In this document: piece after piece, positions 42,999-53,602 of the stretch
How the letters are laid out: each line of letters opens with the position of its first letter
How positions within the stretch are numbered: position 1 is the stretch's first letter
Source: Ulvibacterium marinum
Lineage (GTDB): Bacteria > Bacteroidota > Bacteroidia > Flavobacteriales > Flavobacteriaceae
Length of the DNA: 64,000 nt
NCBI RefSeq assembly: GCF_003626755.1
Contig: NZ_RBCJ01000001.1
Span: 124,001-188,000, forward strand
Direction: 5' to 3'
Notes under the pieces: generated by a model
The model's database searches: none
Seen by the model: only the letters and a program-made list of their open reading frames with translations
Told to the model about the DNA's origin: nothing
Position numbers and translations under genes: made by a program

Positions 42999-43742
42999 AT
43001 GGATCATTTAAAAGAAATCGTACATCAAATAGAACTTCATTCCGTTGATGGGATACGGAACTGTTTCCTTAAGGGTATGAGTCCCAACGATACTTACAAA
43101 GGAGAGCCCTTGATTTATGAATTGACGAGTGAATACTTACGAGGCCCAAAATTTAAGGAATGTGTACAGGTCTTTGTGGAATTCGGACTAGAGTTTTAGG
43201 ACAAGACCTTGTTGTCCGTTCTGTTGGACGACCCGGATAAACTTCTGGTCGGTATTACAGAAAATCCCGAAATTGTAGATAGAAGATATTCCTTAAAATG
43301 TGCCTATACCCCATTATTTGAAGTGACTTTGTTGCACATTTGTGCGGAATTCAATCATGTGGCCTGTGCGGAAGTTTTGGTGAAAAACGGAGCGGATATC
43401 AATGCCCAAGCCGGAATCGATTCCAATATTTTCGGGGGACAAACGCCAATTTTTCATACGGTAAACCAGAACCTGAATCAGCCTGCCGAGATGTTGGACT
43501 TTCTGCTGTCCCAGTCCGCCGATTTAAAGACAACCGTTAAAGGGCTCGTTTGGGGACAGGGATATGATTGGGAGACCATGATACCCGCCGTAAATCCGAT
43601 CAGCTACGCGATGATGGGGTTGTTGCCCCAAATGCACCGAAAAGAAATGGTCATTTCCGAGACCGTATCCAAATTGTTACAGCACGCTTTCGGTATTGAT
43701 TATACCGCCCAAAACATCCCGAACAAATATTTGCAACCCTAA
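42999..43742 (+). pseudogene. ankyrin-repeat protein gene interrupted by an in-frame TAG
   Basis: Two readings in one frame, 42999-43199 and 43200-43742, are split by a single TAG at 43197-43199. Joined, they give about 247 residues with ankyrin-type helix pairs (TLLHICAEFNHVACAEVLVKNGADIN). The stop falls inside a helix pair (EFGLEF, stop, DKTLLSVLL), so the ancestral gene had one reading frame. It is either a recent pseudogene or a gene whose second half starts at TTG 43209. The first is the simpler view. Confidence 0.8.
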
Positions 43743-43779
43743 ATGGAGTAAGATAAAAGAGGTTTGTCCAGATCCTGAC

Positions 43780-44505
43780 CTATTCAGCTTTTAACAATGC
43801 CTCGATTTTTTCCATTCTTTCGGTAATGGACCTTAAGGTTTTGTTTTCTTTCTCAAGATGTTTGATCCTTTTCTCTTGGGTAATGGTATATAGGGTCAAT
43901 TCCTCAATCTTCTCCAAAAGCTTCATATTCATAGTACCCAATTCCACTCCGTTCTCCTCCATTTCCCGTGCAGAGGGGATGTTAGGCAGATGTCCATTTT
44001 CCCTAATATGTTCCTGTACTTCTTTCAGGGACCTCAAGTCATAGTCCTCCTTAAAGACATAATCCGGCCCGGGAACGGAAAGGTCTACTTTTACCTCTTC
44101 CGCATGGATTTTACCTTTTACCGTTAATTTTTCATCTGGGGTCAAAGTGCCTATGCCCACATTTCCATGGGCCTTCAATACTAAAATATCCCCTCCTGGA
44201 TATGCAAAAAATCTGAATGTGGATTCGTCGGGAATTAAGGTGGAAAATTCATGATTAAAATGAAATTCACCATAATTGTTAGAGCCTTTTTGTGTATTGG
44301 TAAATACCAATGTCCCAAGTGTTCCGGTCGAATTAAAGCTTAATACCGGCCTTTGGTCCTTTATTTCAACAACGTTATTATTAAACCAAATGCTTGGCGT
44401 GATAGTTCCAATACCAACGCTTCCAGAATCGGGAAAAGTATTGGTCTGGGCCAAGGTAATTGTGCAGCCCATTAGGGCAAAAAGAAAGATTTGGGTAGTT
44501 TTCAT
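43780..44505 (-). CDS. secreted VGIGT-repeat protein, paralogue 1
   Basis: 241 residues. A signal peptide (MKTTQIFLFALMGCTITLAQ) is followed by VGIGTITP and VGIGTLTPDEKL repeats as in Bacteroidota tail-fibre-like surface proteins. A conserved C-terminal module follows (GPDYVFKEDYDL, HIRENGHLPNIPSA) and ends in a coiled coil (EKIEELTLYTITQEKRIKHL). The coiled coil suggests a trimer like fibre proteins, with the variable middle as binding part. First of three tandem copies; the role is unknown. Confidence 0.8.
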   Translation of the reverse strand: MKTTQIFLFALMGCTITLAQTNTFPDSGSVGIGTITPSIWFNNNVVEIKDQRPVLSFNSTGTLGTLVFTNTQKGSNNYGEFHFNHEFSTLIPDESTFRFFAYPGGDILVLKAHGNVGIGTLTPDEKLTVKGKIHAEEVKVDLSVPGPDYVFKEDYDLRSLKEVQEHIRENGHLPNIPSAREMEENGVELGTMNMKLLEKIEELTLYTITQEKRIKHLEKENKTLRSITERMEKIEALLKAE

Positions 44506-44604
44506 TTTGTCGGGAGTTTGATAGGTTATAGAATAAAATTTCTGTTTTTATATCACTTTTTAAAAAAGTAAACGTTTTTCAGCGAACAATGAGAGACTTT
44601 TAGC

Positions 44605-45504
44605 TTATTTGTTTTCCAAAATTTCAACCTTTTTTCGAAGTTCAAATATCTCCTCATTCTGATGAATCAAATAAAGTGTAAGTTCCTCAATCTTCTCCAA
44701 GAGTTTCATGTTCATCAAACCCAATTCCACACCATTCTTCTCCATTTCCGCGGCGGAAGGAATGTTAGGCAGATGTCCATTTTCCCTAATATGTTCCTGT
44801 ACTTCTTTCAGGGACCTCAAGTCATAGCCCTCCTTAAAGACATAGTCCGGCCCGGGAACGGAAAGATCTACCTTTACCTCCTCGCTATGGATTTTACCTT
44901 TTACCGTTAGCTTTTCGTCAGGTGAAGTAGTACCGATACCGACATTTCCATCCTTTGAAATCCTGATCCTTTCCAAACCGTTCGTTGCCAGTCCTAGAAA
45001 GCCTCCTGAGACGCTTGTACTACGATAAAAAGAAATGTAACCGTTATTCTCATTTAGACCATGTTTGAGTCCCAAACGAAAGGATTCTACATTAGCCGGT
45101 TGTGTAACCAAGGTTTTGGCATAAAGTGAAAAACTGCTTTCATCAGCATTGGCCAAAATGGTTCCATAAGAGTTATTGCCATTGTTAACGTGCAGTTTAG
45201 CTCCGGGTACCGTTGTGCCTATACCCACATCACCCCCTTGTGTATTTATTAAGGTTTTACCTTGACTGTAATGATTTAAATAAAGACCAAAACCATTTTT
45301 GGAATCTATGTGTAAATTACCGTTTGTTGCTACTATTGAAGCTCTATTAGTGCCTCTTTCATGACCTCCAACTTTTAAATATTCATTCCATGTTGAATTT
45401 GGCCCATAATAGTGATACCCATCCCCGGTAACCGGGATTGATTGAGACTTTAGAGTTAAGTTAATTCCAATTAGGGCAAAAAGAAAGATTTGGGTAGTTT
45501 TCAT
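44605..45504 (-). CDS. secreted VGIGT-repeat protein, paralogue 2
   Basis: 299 residues with the same signal peptide start (MKTTQIFLFAL) and the same C-terminal module as its neighbours (VFKEGYDLRSLKEVQEHI). The middle differs from paralogue 1 but shares with paralogue 3 a block of about 90 residues (LHVNNGNNSYGTILANADES onwards). It has two VGIGT repeats. Same direction, 99 bases from paralogue 1 and 147 from paralogue 3. Confidence 0.8.
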   Translation of the reverse strand: MKTTQIFLFALIGINLTLKSQSIPVTGDGYHYYGPNSTWNEYLKVGGHERGTNRASIVATNGNLHIDSKNGFGLYLNHYSQGKTLINTQGGDVGIGTTVPGAKLHVNNGNNSYGTILANADESSFSLYAKTLVTQPANVESFRLGLKHGLNENNGYISFYRSTSVSGGFLGLATNGLERIRISKDGNVGIGTTSPDEKLTVKGKIHSEEVKVDLSVPGPDYVFKEGYDLRSLKEVQEHIRENGHLPNIPSAAEMEKNGVELGLMNMKLLEKIEELTLYLIHQNEEIFELRKKVEILENK

Positions 45505-45651
45505 TTTGTAAAGGGGTTTTTAATACTATTTAAGGTTAAAATGTATGTTTTTACTTTATTTGATTATTGGCATCTCAAAGTTTAGAGGAAGGATGAGCTA
45601 TTTTTAAAAGTTTGTTACACGATTGATAATTAATATCGTTTTTATGCTCTT

Positions 45652-46668
45652 CTATTCAGGTTTGGCCGACTCTTTTTTTAGCTTCAAGTTTTCCTTTTCC
45701 AATAGTTCCATGCGCTTGTTCATATCTATCATGTAAAGCGTCAATTCCTCAATCTTCTCCAAGAGCTTCATATTCATGATACCAAGCTCCACGCCATTCT
45801 CCTCCATTTCTTGAGCCGACGGGATGTTGGGTAGATGTCCTTTTTCACGGATATGTTCCTGTACTTCTTTCAGGGATTTCAGGTCATAGCCTTCCTTAAA
45901 GACATAGTCCGGTCCGGGAACGGAAAGATCCACCTTTACCTCCTCGGCATGGATACGACCCTTTACGGTAAGTTTATCATCCGGAGTACTGGTGCCAATA
46001 CCCACATCACCGTTCGATGCTATCCTTATCCTTTCTAATCCACTGGTTGATAGTCCCAGAAAACCTCCACCGGTTCCACCTCCGCGATAAAACGAGATAT
46101 ATCCATTATCCTCATGGCTAGCATATTTAAGTCCCAATCTAAAGGACTCAACGAAATTGGGCGAAGTCGTCAAGGTTTTGGCATATAGTGAAAAACTGCT
46201 TTCATCCGCATTGGCCAAAATGGTGCCGTAAGAATTGTTGCCATTGTTAACATGCAATAGCGCGCTAGGCGCAGTTGTACCTACCCCGATGTTACCGCTA
46301 GCTTTGATGGTCAATCTATCGGTGGACGAGGTCTGAAATCGTATATCGTTGCTTGAGGATGTTCCTTGGGCTAAGTTCCGGAAGTACATGATATGAGGAT
46401 TGTTCTCGTCCTCGTCCTGTATCCAATCGAAAAATAAATGGGTGTCCGCTGCCCTTATTAAAATCTTTTGATTCGTGTCTCTCCCTAATTCTAGAGTGTT
46501 ATCCGCAGAGTTGCTAAAGAAATGCGCATCTTGACCTACGACATGCAACTTTGCCGATGGAGTCGTCGTTCCTATTCCAACATCTCCGCTCGTAGGAAAA
46601 GTATTTGTCTGGCCTAATGCCATAGTACAGCCCATTAGGGCAAAAAGAAAGATTTGGGACGTTTTCAT
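45652..46668 (-). CDS. secreted VGIGT-repeat protein, paralogue 3
   Basis: 338 residues, the longest copy, with three VGIGT-type repeats (VGIGTTTPSAKLHV, VGVGTTAPSALLHV-like, VGIGTSTPDDKL). It adds an N-terminal segment lacking in the others (HVVGQDAHFFSNSADNTLEL). The signal peptide and C-terminal fibre module are shared. As the most upstream gene on the minus strand it may be the parent of the array. Confidence 0.8.
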   Translation of the reverse strand: MKTSQIFLFALMGCTMALGQTNTFPTSGDVGIGTTTPSAKLHVVGQDAHFFSNSADNTLELGRDTNQKILIRAADTHLFFDWIQDEDENNPHIMYFRNLAQGTSSSNDIRFQTSSTDRLTIKASGNIGVGTTAPSALLHVNNGNNSYGTILANADESSFSLYAKTLTTSPNFVESFRLGLKYASHEDNGYISFYRGGGTGGGFLGLSTSGLERIRIASNGDVGIGTSTPDDKLTVKGRIHAEEVKVDLSVPGPDYVFKEGYDLKSLKEVQEHIREKGHLPNIPSAQEMEENGVELGIMNMKLLEKIEELTLYMIDMNKRMELLEKENLKLKKESAKPE

Positions 46669-46888
46669 TTTGTTGGGGGTTTTGTAGGCTAAAAAGTAAA
46701 TGTAGGAATATACTTCAATATTTCAAATACTTATAGAAAGTATTCGATGAATTGCAAGGTCTGGGACATGCTACTCTTTCAAAAACCCGTTTCATATCAC
46801 ATCAAAGTAGACCCGGAAAAGATATATGGAATCCATCCAGAAATGTGTAATTTTAGAAGAGTTATAACCCACTTTATAAATTACCGCA

Positions 46889-47314
46889 ATGGAACTATCC
46901 CTACTTACACCCTCCGATATCGACCCAGAAACAGAAAATCAAATCCATACGCTTTTTAAACAGTTGAATGCGGTTATAGTACCGCTTTCGCTCAAGATCA
47001 TTTTAGACCCAAAAAATCCGGCAATTGTAGCTTGCTGCACGTTGGAAAATCAAATTGTGGGGGTTGCCGTAATGGCGGAATATTCCGTAATTTCAGGTCG
47101 TAAGGGTTGGATCGAGGATGTAGTAGTAGATGAGGCCCATCGGGGCAAGGGTATCGGTCGTAAACTGATGGAATTCCTCATCAATGAGGGCGGGCAAAAG
47201 GGGCTTTACGAAATTCTACTCTTTACGGCATATCATAGAAAACCGGCCCACCAACTTTACCAAAACTTGGGATTTCAGAAAAAGGAAAGTCAAATCTATA
47301 CGTTAAAATTATGA
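46889..47314 (+). CDS. GNAT family N-acetyltransferase
   Basis: 141 residues. WIEDVVVDEAHRGKGIGRKLMEFL contains the acetyl-CoA pyrophosphate loop (R-G-K-G-I-G). The C-terminal LYQNLGFQKKES is the usual closing strand and helix. Substrate unknown. The stop overlaps the next start (ATGA). Confidence 0.88.
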   Translation: MELSLLTPSDIDPETENQIHTLFKQLNAVIVPLSLKIILDPKNPAIVACCTLENQIVGVAVMAEYSVISGRKGWIEDVVVDEAHRGKGIGRKLMEFLINEGGQKGLYEILLFTAYHRKPAHQLYQNLGFQKKESQIYTLKL

Positions 47315-47670
47315 GTAAGATCTCCAAGGAAACCTGGCACGAACGACTGAAATTGTATGATGCATTGATAGCAAAATGTCCTCGTTTTGAACGGAAGGGC
47401 AAGACCATGCCCTATACCTCGGCCAATGGGCATATGTTTTCGCTCTTGAATAAGGCCGGGGAAATCGGTATCCGCTTTTCAAAGGATGTGCAGGAAAAGT
47501 ACATGGCCGAGTTGAACACTACTATCTACAAATCCTATGGTGCTGTAATGCGTGGCTATATCTTGATTCCGGAAATAATCCTCAAAGACCCGGATCAGGT
47601 GGCCGCCTTTCTCGACGAAAGTTATGATTATGTAATGTCCTTGGAACCCGGTACTTCCAAGAAAAAATAA
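47311..47670 (+). CDS. TfoX-N-like small protein
   Basis: 119 residues, coupled to the acetyltransferase gene. The ANGHMFSLLNKAGEIGIRFS stretch, then YGAVMRGYILIPEII, resembles the TfoX/Sxy N-terminal domain found alone in many Bacteroidota. Alone it is not known to act in competence. Possibly a small cytoplasmic binding protein. Confidence 0.65.
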   Translation: MSKISKETWHERLKLYDALIAKCPRFERKGKTMPYTSANGHMFSLLNKAGEIGIRFSKDVQEKYMAELNTTIYKSYGAVMRGYILIPEIILKDPDQVAAFLDESYDYVMSLEPGTSKKK

Positions 47671-47689
47671 ATCCTCAAAAGCCCTCCCA

Positions 47690-49231
47690 ATGAAAAAAGT
47701 AGTTCTATGGATTCCCATCCTGTTCTGTGCCCTGTCACAGACTTTGGGCCAGACACCGCAAATAGATGTTAAGGCACTGGATGCGTATTACCAAAAAATG
47801 GTGCGGGATTGGGAGGTTCCCAGTGTGGCCATAGGAATCGTTAAGGATGGGGAATTGGTCTTTACGGGAAACTATGGTGTCCTGGAAGTGGGCAAAACTC
47901 AAAAACCGGATGAGAACACCTTGTACGCCATTGCCTCCAACTCCAAGGCATTTACCTCCGCCATTTTAGGTATGTTGGTCCAGGAAGGTAAATTGGATTG
48001 GAACGATAAGGTAAAAAAATACCTTCCCTACTTTGAGGTGTACGATCCATGGGTTAGCAACGAGGTTACGGTACAGGACCTATTATGTCACAGGGTCGGG
48101 TTCGGTACCTTTAGCGGGGATGTTATCTGGTATAAATCGAGCCTCACCTCCGAGGAAATTATCAGAAGATTCAAGCATTTGCCCAAGGCCTTTGATTTTA
48201 GGGCCGGCTTTGGCTATTCCAATCTTATGTACATCACAGCCGGGGAGCTTATCAAAAAAATAACCGGGAAGCGTTGGAGCGAAAATGTAAAGGAACGGAT
48301 TTTCCAACCTCTAGGAATGGATAGGACCATTACCTCCCCTAAGGCATTGGAGACAAAAGGCAACTATGTCACCCCACATGGCCGTGAAAACAACATCAAT
48401 ATTCCTATCGCCTGGGAGGATTGGGAAGAAATCGGGGCCACCGGGGGTATAATCTCCAGTGTAAAGGATATCTCAAAATGGATGATTTTTAATCTAAACC
48501 ACGGCGTTCTTGGTAATGATACCTTACTTACCCGCCAAACCCGGAACATGGTCTGGACGCCCCACAACAACTTTATCGTGGACCATACAAAAGAAAATGA
48601 CATGAACCGACATTTTAGCGCCTACGGTTTAGGATGGGGATTGAGCGATTACCATGGCCGATTGCGTGTTGCCCATACTGGTGGCTATGATGGGATGATT
48701 ACTGCCGTAACCTTGATTCCCGATGAAAATTTGGGTGTTGTAGTACTGACCAATGGGATGAAAAGTCCCATCCATGCCGCTACTTACCATGCCCTGGACC
48801 AATTCTTGAGGATAGAGGGCAAGGACTGGTCCACGGAATATCTGGAAAGGGCGAACAAAAACCAAAAGGAAGATTCACGTATTACCGATATCAAGGCGAA
48901 AAGAGTTCTAAACACCAAACCTTCGATTCCCGTAAAAGAGTACACGGGAGTTTACAAATCGGATATTTATGGGGAAATCAAAATCGATCGAATAAACGGA
49001 AAATTGCGGATGCAATTTGAACACACTCCGGAACTTTCCGCCACCTTGGAACATTGGCATTATGATGTTTGGGAAATTAAGTGGGACAAAAAGCATGCCT
49101 GGTTCAATTTCGGCACACTACGGTTCAAGACCGATAATAACTTGAATGTAAAAGGGCTGGATTTTGAGGTGCCTAACGACGACATTTTCTTTGAGGAATT
49201 GAAACCTTATAAAATTAAGGACATTCCCTAG
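47690..49231 (+). CDS. class C beta-lactamase-like serine hydrolase
   Basis: 513 residues with a signal peptide (cleavage near TLGQ). The catalytic SxxK is SNSK (about 84-87), YSN follows near 180 and HTGG stands for the KTG box. The C-terminal 110 residues (KEYTGVYKSDIYGEIKI) form a DUF3471-type lipocalin-like extension. The family covers D-amino peptidases, esterases and beta-lactamases; the extension favours a peptidase or esterase over a true beta-lactamase. Substrate unknown. Confidence 0.88.
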   Translation: MKKVVLWIPILFCALSQTLGQTPQIDVKALDAYYQKMVRDWEVPSVAIGIVKDGELVFTGNYGVLEVGKTQKPDENTLYAIASNSKAFTSAILGMLVQEGKLDWNDKVKKYLPYFEVYDPWVSNEVTVQDLLCHRVGFGTFSGDVIWYKSSLTSEEIIRRFKHLPKAFDFRAGFGYSNLMYITAGELIKKITGKRWSENVKERIFQPLGMDRTITSPKALETKGNYVTPHGRENNINIPIAWEDWEEIGATGGIISSVKDISKWMIFNLNHGVLGNDTLLTRQTRNMVWTPHNNFIVDHTKENDMNRHFSAYGLGWGLSDYHGRLRVAHTGGYDGMITAVTLIPDENLGVVVLTNGMKSPIHAATYHALDQFLRIEGKDWSTEYLERANKNQKEDSRITDIKAKRVLNTKPSIPVKEYTGVYKSDIYGEIKIDRINGKLRMQFEHTPELSATLEHWHYDVWEIKWDKKHAWFNFGTLRFKTDNNLNVKGLDFEVPNDDIFFEELKPYKIKDIP

Positions 49232-49269
49232 TAGAAAACTGTTCCATTTTCAAAGTATAAAAAAACACT

Positions 49270-52200
49270 ATGAGGATTATTCCACTTTTTTTGATTTCCC
49301 TATTTATATTCCCATCTGCCGGAGAGGCACAAAGACGGGGTAAAAAAACAGCATCTCCGAAAATTGTTGTACAGGATTCCCTTTTCCATGGGCTTAAATG
49401 GCGGAATATTGGTCCTTTTCGAGGTGGCCGCAGTGTCGCCTGCTCCGGGGTGGTAGGCCAACCTATGACCTATTATATGGGCAGTACCGGGGGAGGAATA
49501 TGGAAAACTGTCGATGATGGGATTACCTGGAAAAATGTTTCCGACGGATTTCTTAAAACAGGAACGGTGGGTGCCTTGGCCGTTTCCGAAAGCAATCCCA
49601 ATATGGTCGTTGCCGGTATGGGTGAACATGCGGCCCGTGGGGTTATGACCTCCATGGGTGATGGGGTCTATAAATCCACGGATGCCGGTAAAACCTGGAA
49701 ACATATCGGTTTGGATAGAACATGGCATATTTCGGATGTTGTTATTCACCCCACCGATCCCGATATTTTTTTTGTGGCGGCCCAAGGTGCTCAATACGAT
49801 GAAACTTTGGAGCGCGGTATTTATCGTACTACGGATGGAGGATTGTCCTGGGAGAAAGTACTTTTCGTAAATACCAGAACCGGTGCCTCTTCACTATCCA
49901 TGGATATGACCAATCCTTTGATCCTATATGCCGCCATGTGGGAGCACAGAAGATATCCCTGGACGATGGAATCCGGTGGGGAGCGTTCGGGACTCTATAA
50001 ATCCACCGATGGGGGAAGTACTTGGGAACGACTAAATGAAGGTCTCCCGGAAGCATTTGGAAAAGCAGGTATCTCGGTCTCACGGGCCAATAACGAACTT
50101 GTTTTTGCAGTCATAGAGGCCGAAGGTGAAAAGGGAGGTGTCTACCGGTCGGACGATGCCGGAAAAAAATGGAAGCAGGTCAATAAGGACCGAATCAACA
50201 TTGCCCGATCGTGGTACTACATGGAAATCCTGGCCGATCCGCAAAATGAAAATGTGGTATATGTGCTCAATGCTCCCGTGACCAAGTCCATTGATGGGGG
50301 AAAGACCTTCACCTCCCTACCGACCCCACATGGCGACAACCACCATTTATGGATCGATCCGCATAACAATCAGCGCATAATCAATTCCAATGACGGGGGA
50401 GCTAATGTCTCCAATAATGGGGGCAAAAGCTGGAGCACACAACAAAACCAACCTACGGCCCAGTTTTATCGCGTGATTACGGATAATCTTGTTCCCTATA
50501 ATGTGTATGGGGGCCAGCAGGACAACTCGGCCATTGCCATTGCCAGCCGGGCCAATGACGAAGGAATCGATTGGAAGGATTGGTATTCCGTAGCCGGATG
50601 TGAAAGTGCCTTCCTGGCCTTTGACCCGGACAATCCGGAACATGTTTTTGGTGGATGTTATCAAGGTATTATCGAGAAATGGGTGCGAGCATCGCGCGAA
50701 GGAAAGTCGATTAAGGAATATCCCGAGCTTGGGCTAAGCATTGCGCCAAGGGACTTTAAGTATCGATACAACTGGAACGCCCCCATTATTAGTTCACCAC
50801 ATAACAGAAATACGATTTATCATGCCGGAAATGTCGTTTTTAAGACTATGGATCAGGGCAATAGCTGGGAAGTGGTAAGTCCGGACCTCACCCGTAACGA
50901 TAAGAGCAGACAAGGCCCTGGAGGCGGCCCCTACACCAACGAGGCAGCGGGCGGTGAAAACTACAATACCGTTTCTTATTTGGTAGAATCACCCCATGAA
51001 AAGGGCACACTTTGGGCCGGAAGTGATGATGGGTTGGTACACTTGACCATGGATGACGGTCAAAACTGGGAAAATGTAACGCCTCCTGGTCTCGGAGAGG
51101 GAATCATCAATAGTATAGAAGTTTCTCCACATGATCCGGCGACGGCCTATATCACCGTAATGCGTTACAAGTGGATGGATCTGACACCCTATGTTTTTAA
51201 GACCACGGACTACGGAAAAACTTGGATCAAAATCACCAATGGAATTGTTGGCGAGCATACCTTTGTAAGGGTGGTGCGCGAAGACCCCAAACAAAAGGGA
51301 CTCCTGTATGCCGGTACCGAAACCGGACTCTTTATTTCCTGGGACGAAGGTGAAAATTGGCAACCCTTTCAGCTGAACCTTCCCGTAGTTCCCATTAATG
51401 ACTTCATTATTCAAAGCAACGATCTCGTGGCCGCCACAGCAGGGCGTTCCTTCTGGATATTGGATGATCTGGCCGCCATCCAGAACGCCACTGGACCAAA
51501 ACAACCCATCAAAATCTTTACGCCCAAGGACACCTATTTACTGTTCGGCGAAAGCAGTGAAAAGCCTGTTCCCAGCCTTGGGGACAATCCAAAAAGTGGT
51601 GTGACTTTCGACTATTATTTGGACAAGGAAGCGGATAGCCTGGATTTGAAATTAGAGATATCATATAATGGAAAAATCATACGGACCATCACGAACAAAA
51701 AACCAAAGGATTTTAAATCCTGGCCTGGAGGCCCATCGAAACCCCAGGTACTTCCCTCAAAAAAAGGAAATAATCGGTTTACGTGGGATTTTAGAAAAGA
51801 CGACCTTCCTTCTATAGACAAGGTTTTTGTTTATGGGAATTATAAAGGGTCTAGGGTAGGCCCAGGAAAATACACCTTAATATTGACCTTGGACACACTA
51901 ACATCCGAGACCATGGCGACCATCCTTGCCAATCCAAAAGTAGAAGCTACCTTGGCGGATTTTACAGAGCAACAAAGAATCTTGAATCAAATTGAAAGCA
52001 CCATAAAAAACATCCACGAATCCGTTAGCCAAATGCGATCGGCAAGATCTCAGTTAAAGGGCTATGCCAAATTACTTAAAGGACAAGAGGAGGCCAATGT
52101 ATTGATAACAAAAGGGGATTCGCTCATCAGTCGTATCAATATCTGGGAAGAAAATCTCATCCAGCCCAAACAGAAAACCTTCCAGGATGTCATCAACTTT

Positions 52201-52419
52201 AACAACAAACTCAGTGCCCAATTAATGCACTTAAAGGGTTATGTGGACACGGCAGAACCTCGGGTTACTCAAGGTGCCCATGAGCGTTTACGGGATTTGA
52301 TGAAGGAGTGGAGGATTTTCGAAAATGAACGGGATGCCATAGTGAGGGACGAAATGGAGGATTATAATAAAACCTATACGCAGTTGGGGTTACCCGCGCT
52401 GATATTGCCAAAACAATGA
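49270..52419 (+). CDS. large secreted BNR/VPS10-like propeller protein, copy 1
   Basis: 1,049 residues with a signal peptide (ending near GEAQ). Many Asp-box repeats (VDDGITW, TDAGKTW, TDGGLSW, TDGGSTW, TDYGKTW) show two large beta-propellers of the VPS10/sortilin-like type, often labelled glycosyl hydrolase. No sialidase arginine triad is evident. The last 250 residues are helical ([17 protein letters not shown]). Probably a secreted peptide- or glycan-binding protein. A homologue of similar build lies at 59039. Confidence 0.85.
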   Translation: MRIIPLFLISLFIFPSAGEAQRRGKKTASPKIVVQDSLFHGLKWRNIGPFRGGRSVACSGVVGQPMTYYMGSTGGGIWKTVDDGITWKNVSDGFLKTGTVGALAVSESNPNMVVAGMGEHAARGVMTSMGDGVYKSTDAGKTWKHIGLDRTWHISDVVIHPTDPDIFFVAAQGAQYDETLERGIYRTTDGGLSWEKVLFVNTRTGASSLSMDMTNPLILYAAMWEHRRYPWTMESGGERSGLYKSTDGGSTWERLNEGLPEAFGKAGISVSRANNELVFAVIEAEGEKGGVYRSDDAGKKWKQVNKDRINIARSWYYMEILADPQNENVVYVLNAPVTKSIDGGKTFTSLPTPHGDNHHLWIDPHNNQRIINSNDGGANVSNNGGKSWSTQQNQPTAQFYRVITDNLVPYNVYGGQQDNSAIAIASRANDEGIDWKDWYSVAGCESAFLAFDPDNPEHVFGGCYQGIIEKWVRASREGKSIKEYPELGLSIAPRDFKYRYNWNAPIISSPHNRNTIYHAGNVVFKTMDQGNSWEVVSPDLTRNDKSRQGPGGGPYTNEAAGGENYNTVSYLVESPHEKGTLWAGSDDGLVHLTMDDGQNWENVTPPGLGEGIINSIEVSPHDPATAYITVMRYKWMDLTPYVFKTTDYGKTWIKITNGIVGEHTFVRVVREDPKQKGLLYAGTETGLFISWDEGENWQPFQLNLPVVPINDFIIQSNDLVAATAGRSFWILDDLAAIQNATGPKQPIKIFTPKDTYLLFGESSEKPVPSLGDNPKSGVTFDYYLDKEADSLDLKLEISYNGKIIRTITNKKPKDFKSWPGGPSKPQVLPSKKGNNRFTWDFRKDDLPSIDKVFVYGNYKGSRVGPGKYTLILTLDTLTSETMATILANPKVEATLADFTEQQRILNQIESTIKNIHESVSQMRSARSQLKGYAKLLKGQEEANVLITKGDSLISRINIWEENLIQPKQKTFQDVINFNNKLSAQLMHLKGYVDTAEPRVTQGAHERLRDLMKEWRIFENERDAIVRDEMEDYNKTYTQLGLPALILPKQ

Positions 52420-52480
52420 CAGCACTAACGAAGCGTAACGTTGAAAATAAAAAAACAGAGGATTAACCCTCTCCAAGGTA

Positions 52481-53053
52481 ATGATGAAAGATTTTATAGC
52501 CGACCAAACCTTTAAGGGGGAAGATTATACTAAAAATCGCCTACCCCAGGGCGATTATGAAAACTGTGTTTTTGAAGGTTGTGATTTTTCCAATGGCTAT
52601 CTGGACAACCAAAATTTCATGGAATGTGAATTCTTGGATTGTAACCTGAGCAATGCCAACATAGCCCACTCTATTTTTAAAGAGGTCATCTTTTCCCATT
52701 GCAAGTTGATAGGACTCAAATTTGAGGATTGCAATGATTTTTTGATGGATTTTAGTTTTCAGGATTGCATTTTGAATCTCAGCTCATTCTATGGATTGAA
52801 GCTTAAAAGTCAAAGTTTTATGAATTGCAAATTGGAAGGAGTAGATTTTACTGAAGCAGATCTCGCCCAAGCCCTATTCGCCGAATGTGACTTAAAAGGT
52901 GCGGTCTTCAATACTACCGTTTTGGAAAATGCTGATTTTAGAACAGCCCGTAATTTTAGCATCAATCCCGAAAAAAATCGCTTAAAGAAAGCCAAGTTCT
53001 CCAAAGAAGGAGTCGTTGGATTGCTTAAAAAATATGATATCGTTGTGGAATAG
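52481..53053 (+). CDS. pentapeptide-repeat protein
   Basis: 190 residues (start ATG 52481 or 52484). Repeats of the A(D/N)LXX type run from about 20 to 155 (CVFEGCDFSNGYLDNQNF, CDLKGAVFNTTVLENADF), forming a right-handed quadrilateral beta-helix. The tail NPEKNRLKKAKFS resembles McbG/Qnr-like proteins. Those mimic DNA and protect gyrase, but at 190 residues and without the Qnr loops this could equally be an unrelated repeat protein. Confidence 0.83.
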   Translation: MMKDFIADQTFKGEDYTKNRLPQGDYENCVFEGCDFSNGYLDNQNFMECEFLDCNLSNANIAHSIFKEVIFSHCKLIGLKFEDCNDFLMDFSFQDCILNLSSFYGLKLKSQSFMNCKLEGVDFTEADLAQALFAECDLKGAVFNTTVLENADFRTARNFSINPEKNRLKKAKFSKEGVVGLLKKYDIVVE

Positions 53054-53060
53054 AATACAA

Positions 53061-53080
53061 TATCCGTTTGTAAACGGATA
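53061..53080. promoter_or_regulatory. perfect 9-bp inverted repeat, possible operator
   Basis: TATCCGTTT-GT-AAACGGATA lies between the pentapeptide gene and the DUF6265 gene. Its core CGTTTGTAAACG is identical to the one upstream of ssb at 39795. A 2-base loop is too tight for a good terminator hairpin, so an operator is more likely. Confidence 0.5.
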
Positions 53081-53109
53081 ATTTGTACCTTAATCCTAAA
53101 TCTTTTGTG

Positions 53110-53601
53110 ATGAAAGTATGTATCGTAATTCTTTTTTTTTCGACCTTCCTCTGTAATGGACAAAACACCTTGTCATTTTCAGAAAATGGTACTTCTCCCA
53201 AAGCCAGTCTACAAGATGTTGCTTGGATGGAAGGCCATTGGAAAGGAGAGGCCTTTGGGGGCGTAACGGAGGAAATCTGGAGCCCTCCTCTGGGTGGTTC
53301 CATGATGTTTGTCTTTAAGCTAGTATCGGATGGAAAGGTCAATTTTTATGAGGTTGGCCATATACAACAAACCGGAGAAACCTTGGTTCTTCAACTTAAG
53401 CATTTTCATGGCAACCTAAAGGGCTGGGAGGAAAAGGATGATACGGTAGATTTTAAATTAGTCAAAGTGGAGGGGGACCGTGTGTTTTTTGATGGTTTTA
53501 CCTTTGAGAAAATCAGTGATGATGAAGTAAACCTCTATGTGGTCATTTCCCAAGATAATAAAACTGAAAAGGAAGTGAAATTCAATTATAAAAGAATGTA
53601 G
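53110..53601 (+). CDS. DUF6265-like secreted protein
   Basis: 163 residues from ATG 53110 (MKVCIVILFFSTFLCNG), a signal peptide; an upstream TTG adds a poor leader. WMEGHWKGEAFGGVTEEIWS and GGSMMFVFKLVSDGKV are typical of DUF6265, a lipocalin-like fold. Function unknown. Confidence 0.78.
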   Translation: MKVCIVILFFSTFLCNGQNTLSFSENGTSPKASLQDVAWMEGHWKGEAFGGVTEEIWSPPLGGSMMFVFKLVSDGKVNFYEVGHIQQTGETLVLQLKHFHGNLKGWEEKDDTVDFKLVKVEGDRVFFDGFTFEKISDDEVNLYVVISQDNKTEKEVKFNYKRM

Positions 53602-53602
53602 T

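Noticed and set aside
43780-46668. Fibre-like genes considered as a prophage tail region
   Set aside because: They have signal peptides and no phage structural, packaging or lysis genes nearby, so surface proteins are more likely.
46747-46959. 70-residue frame ahead of the GNAT gene
   Set aside because: It overlaps the GNAT start out of frame and has no recognisable pattern.
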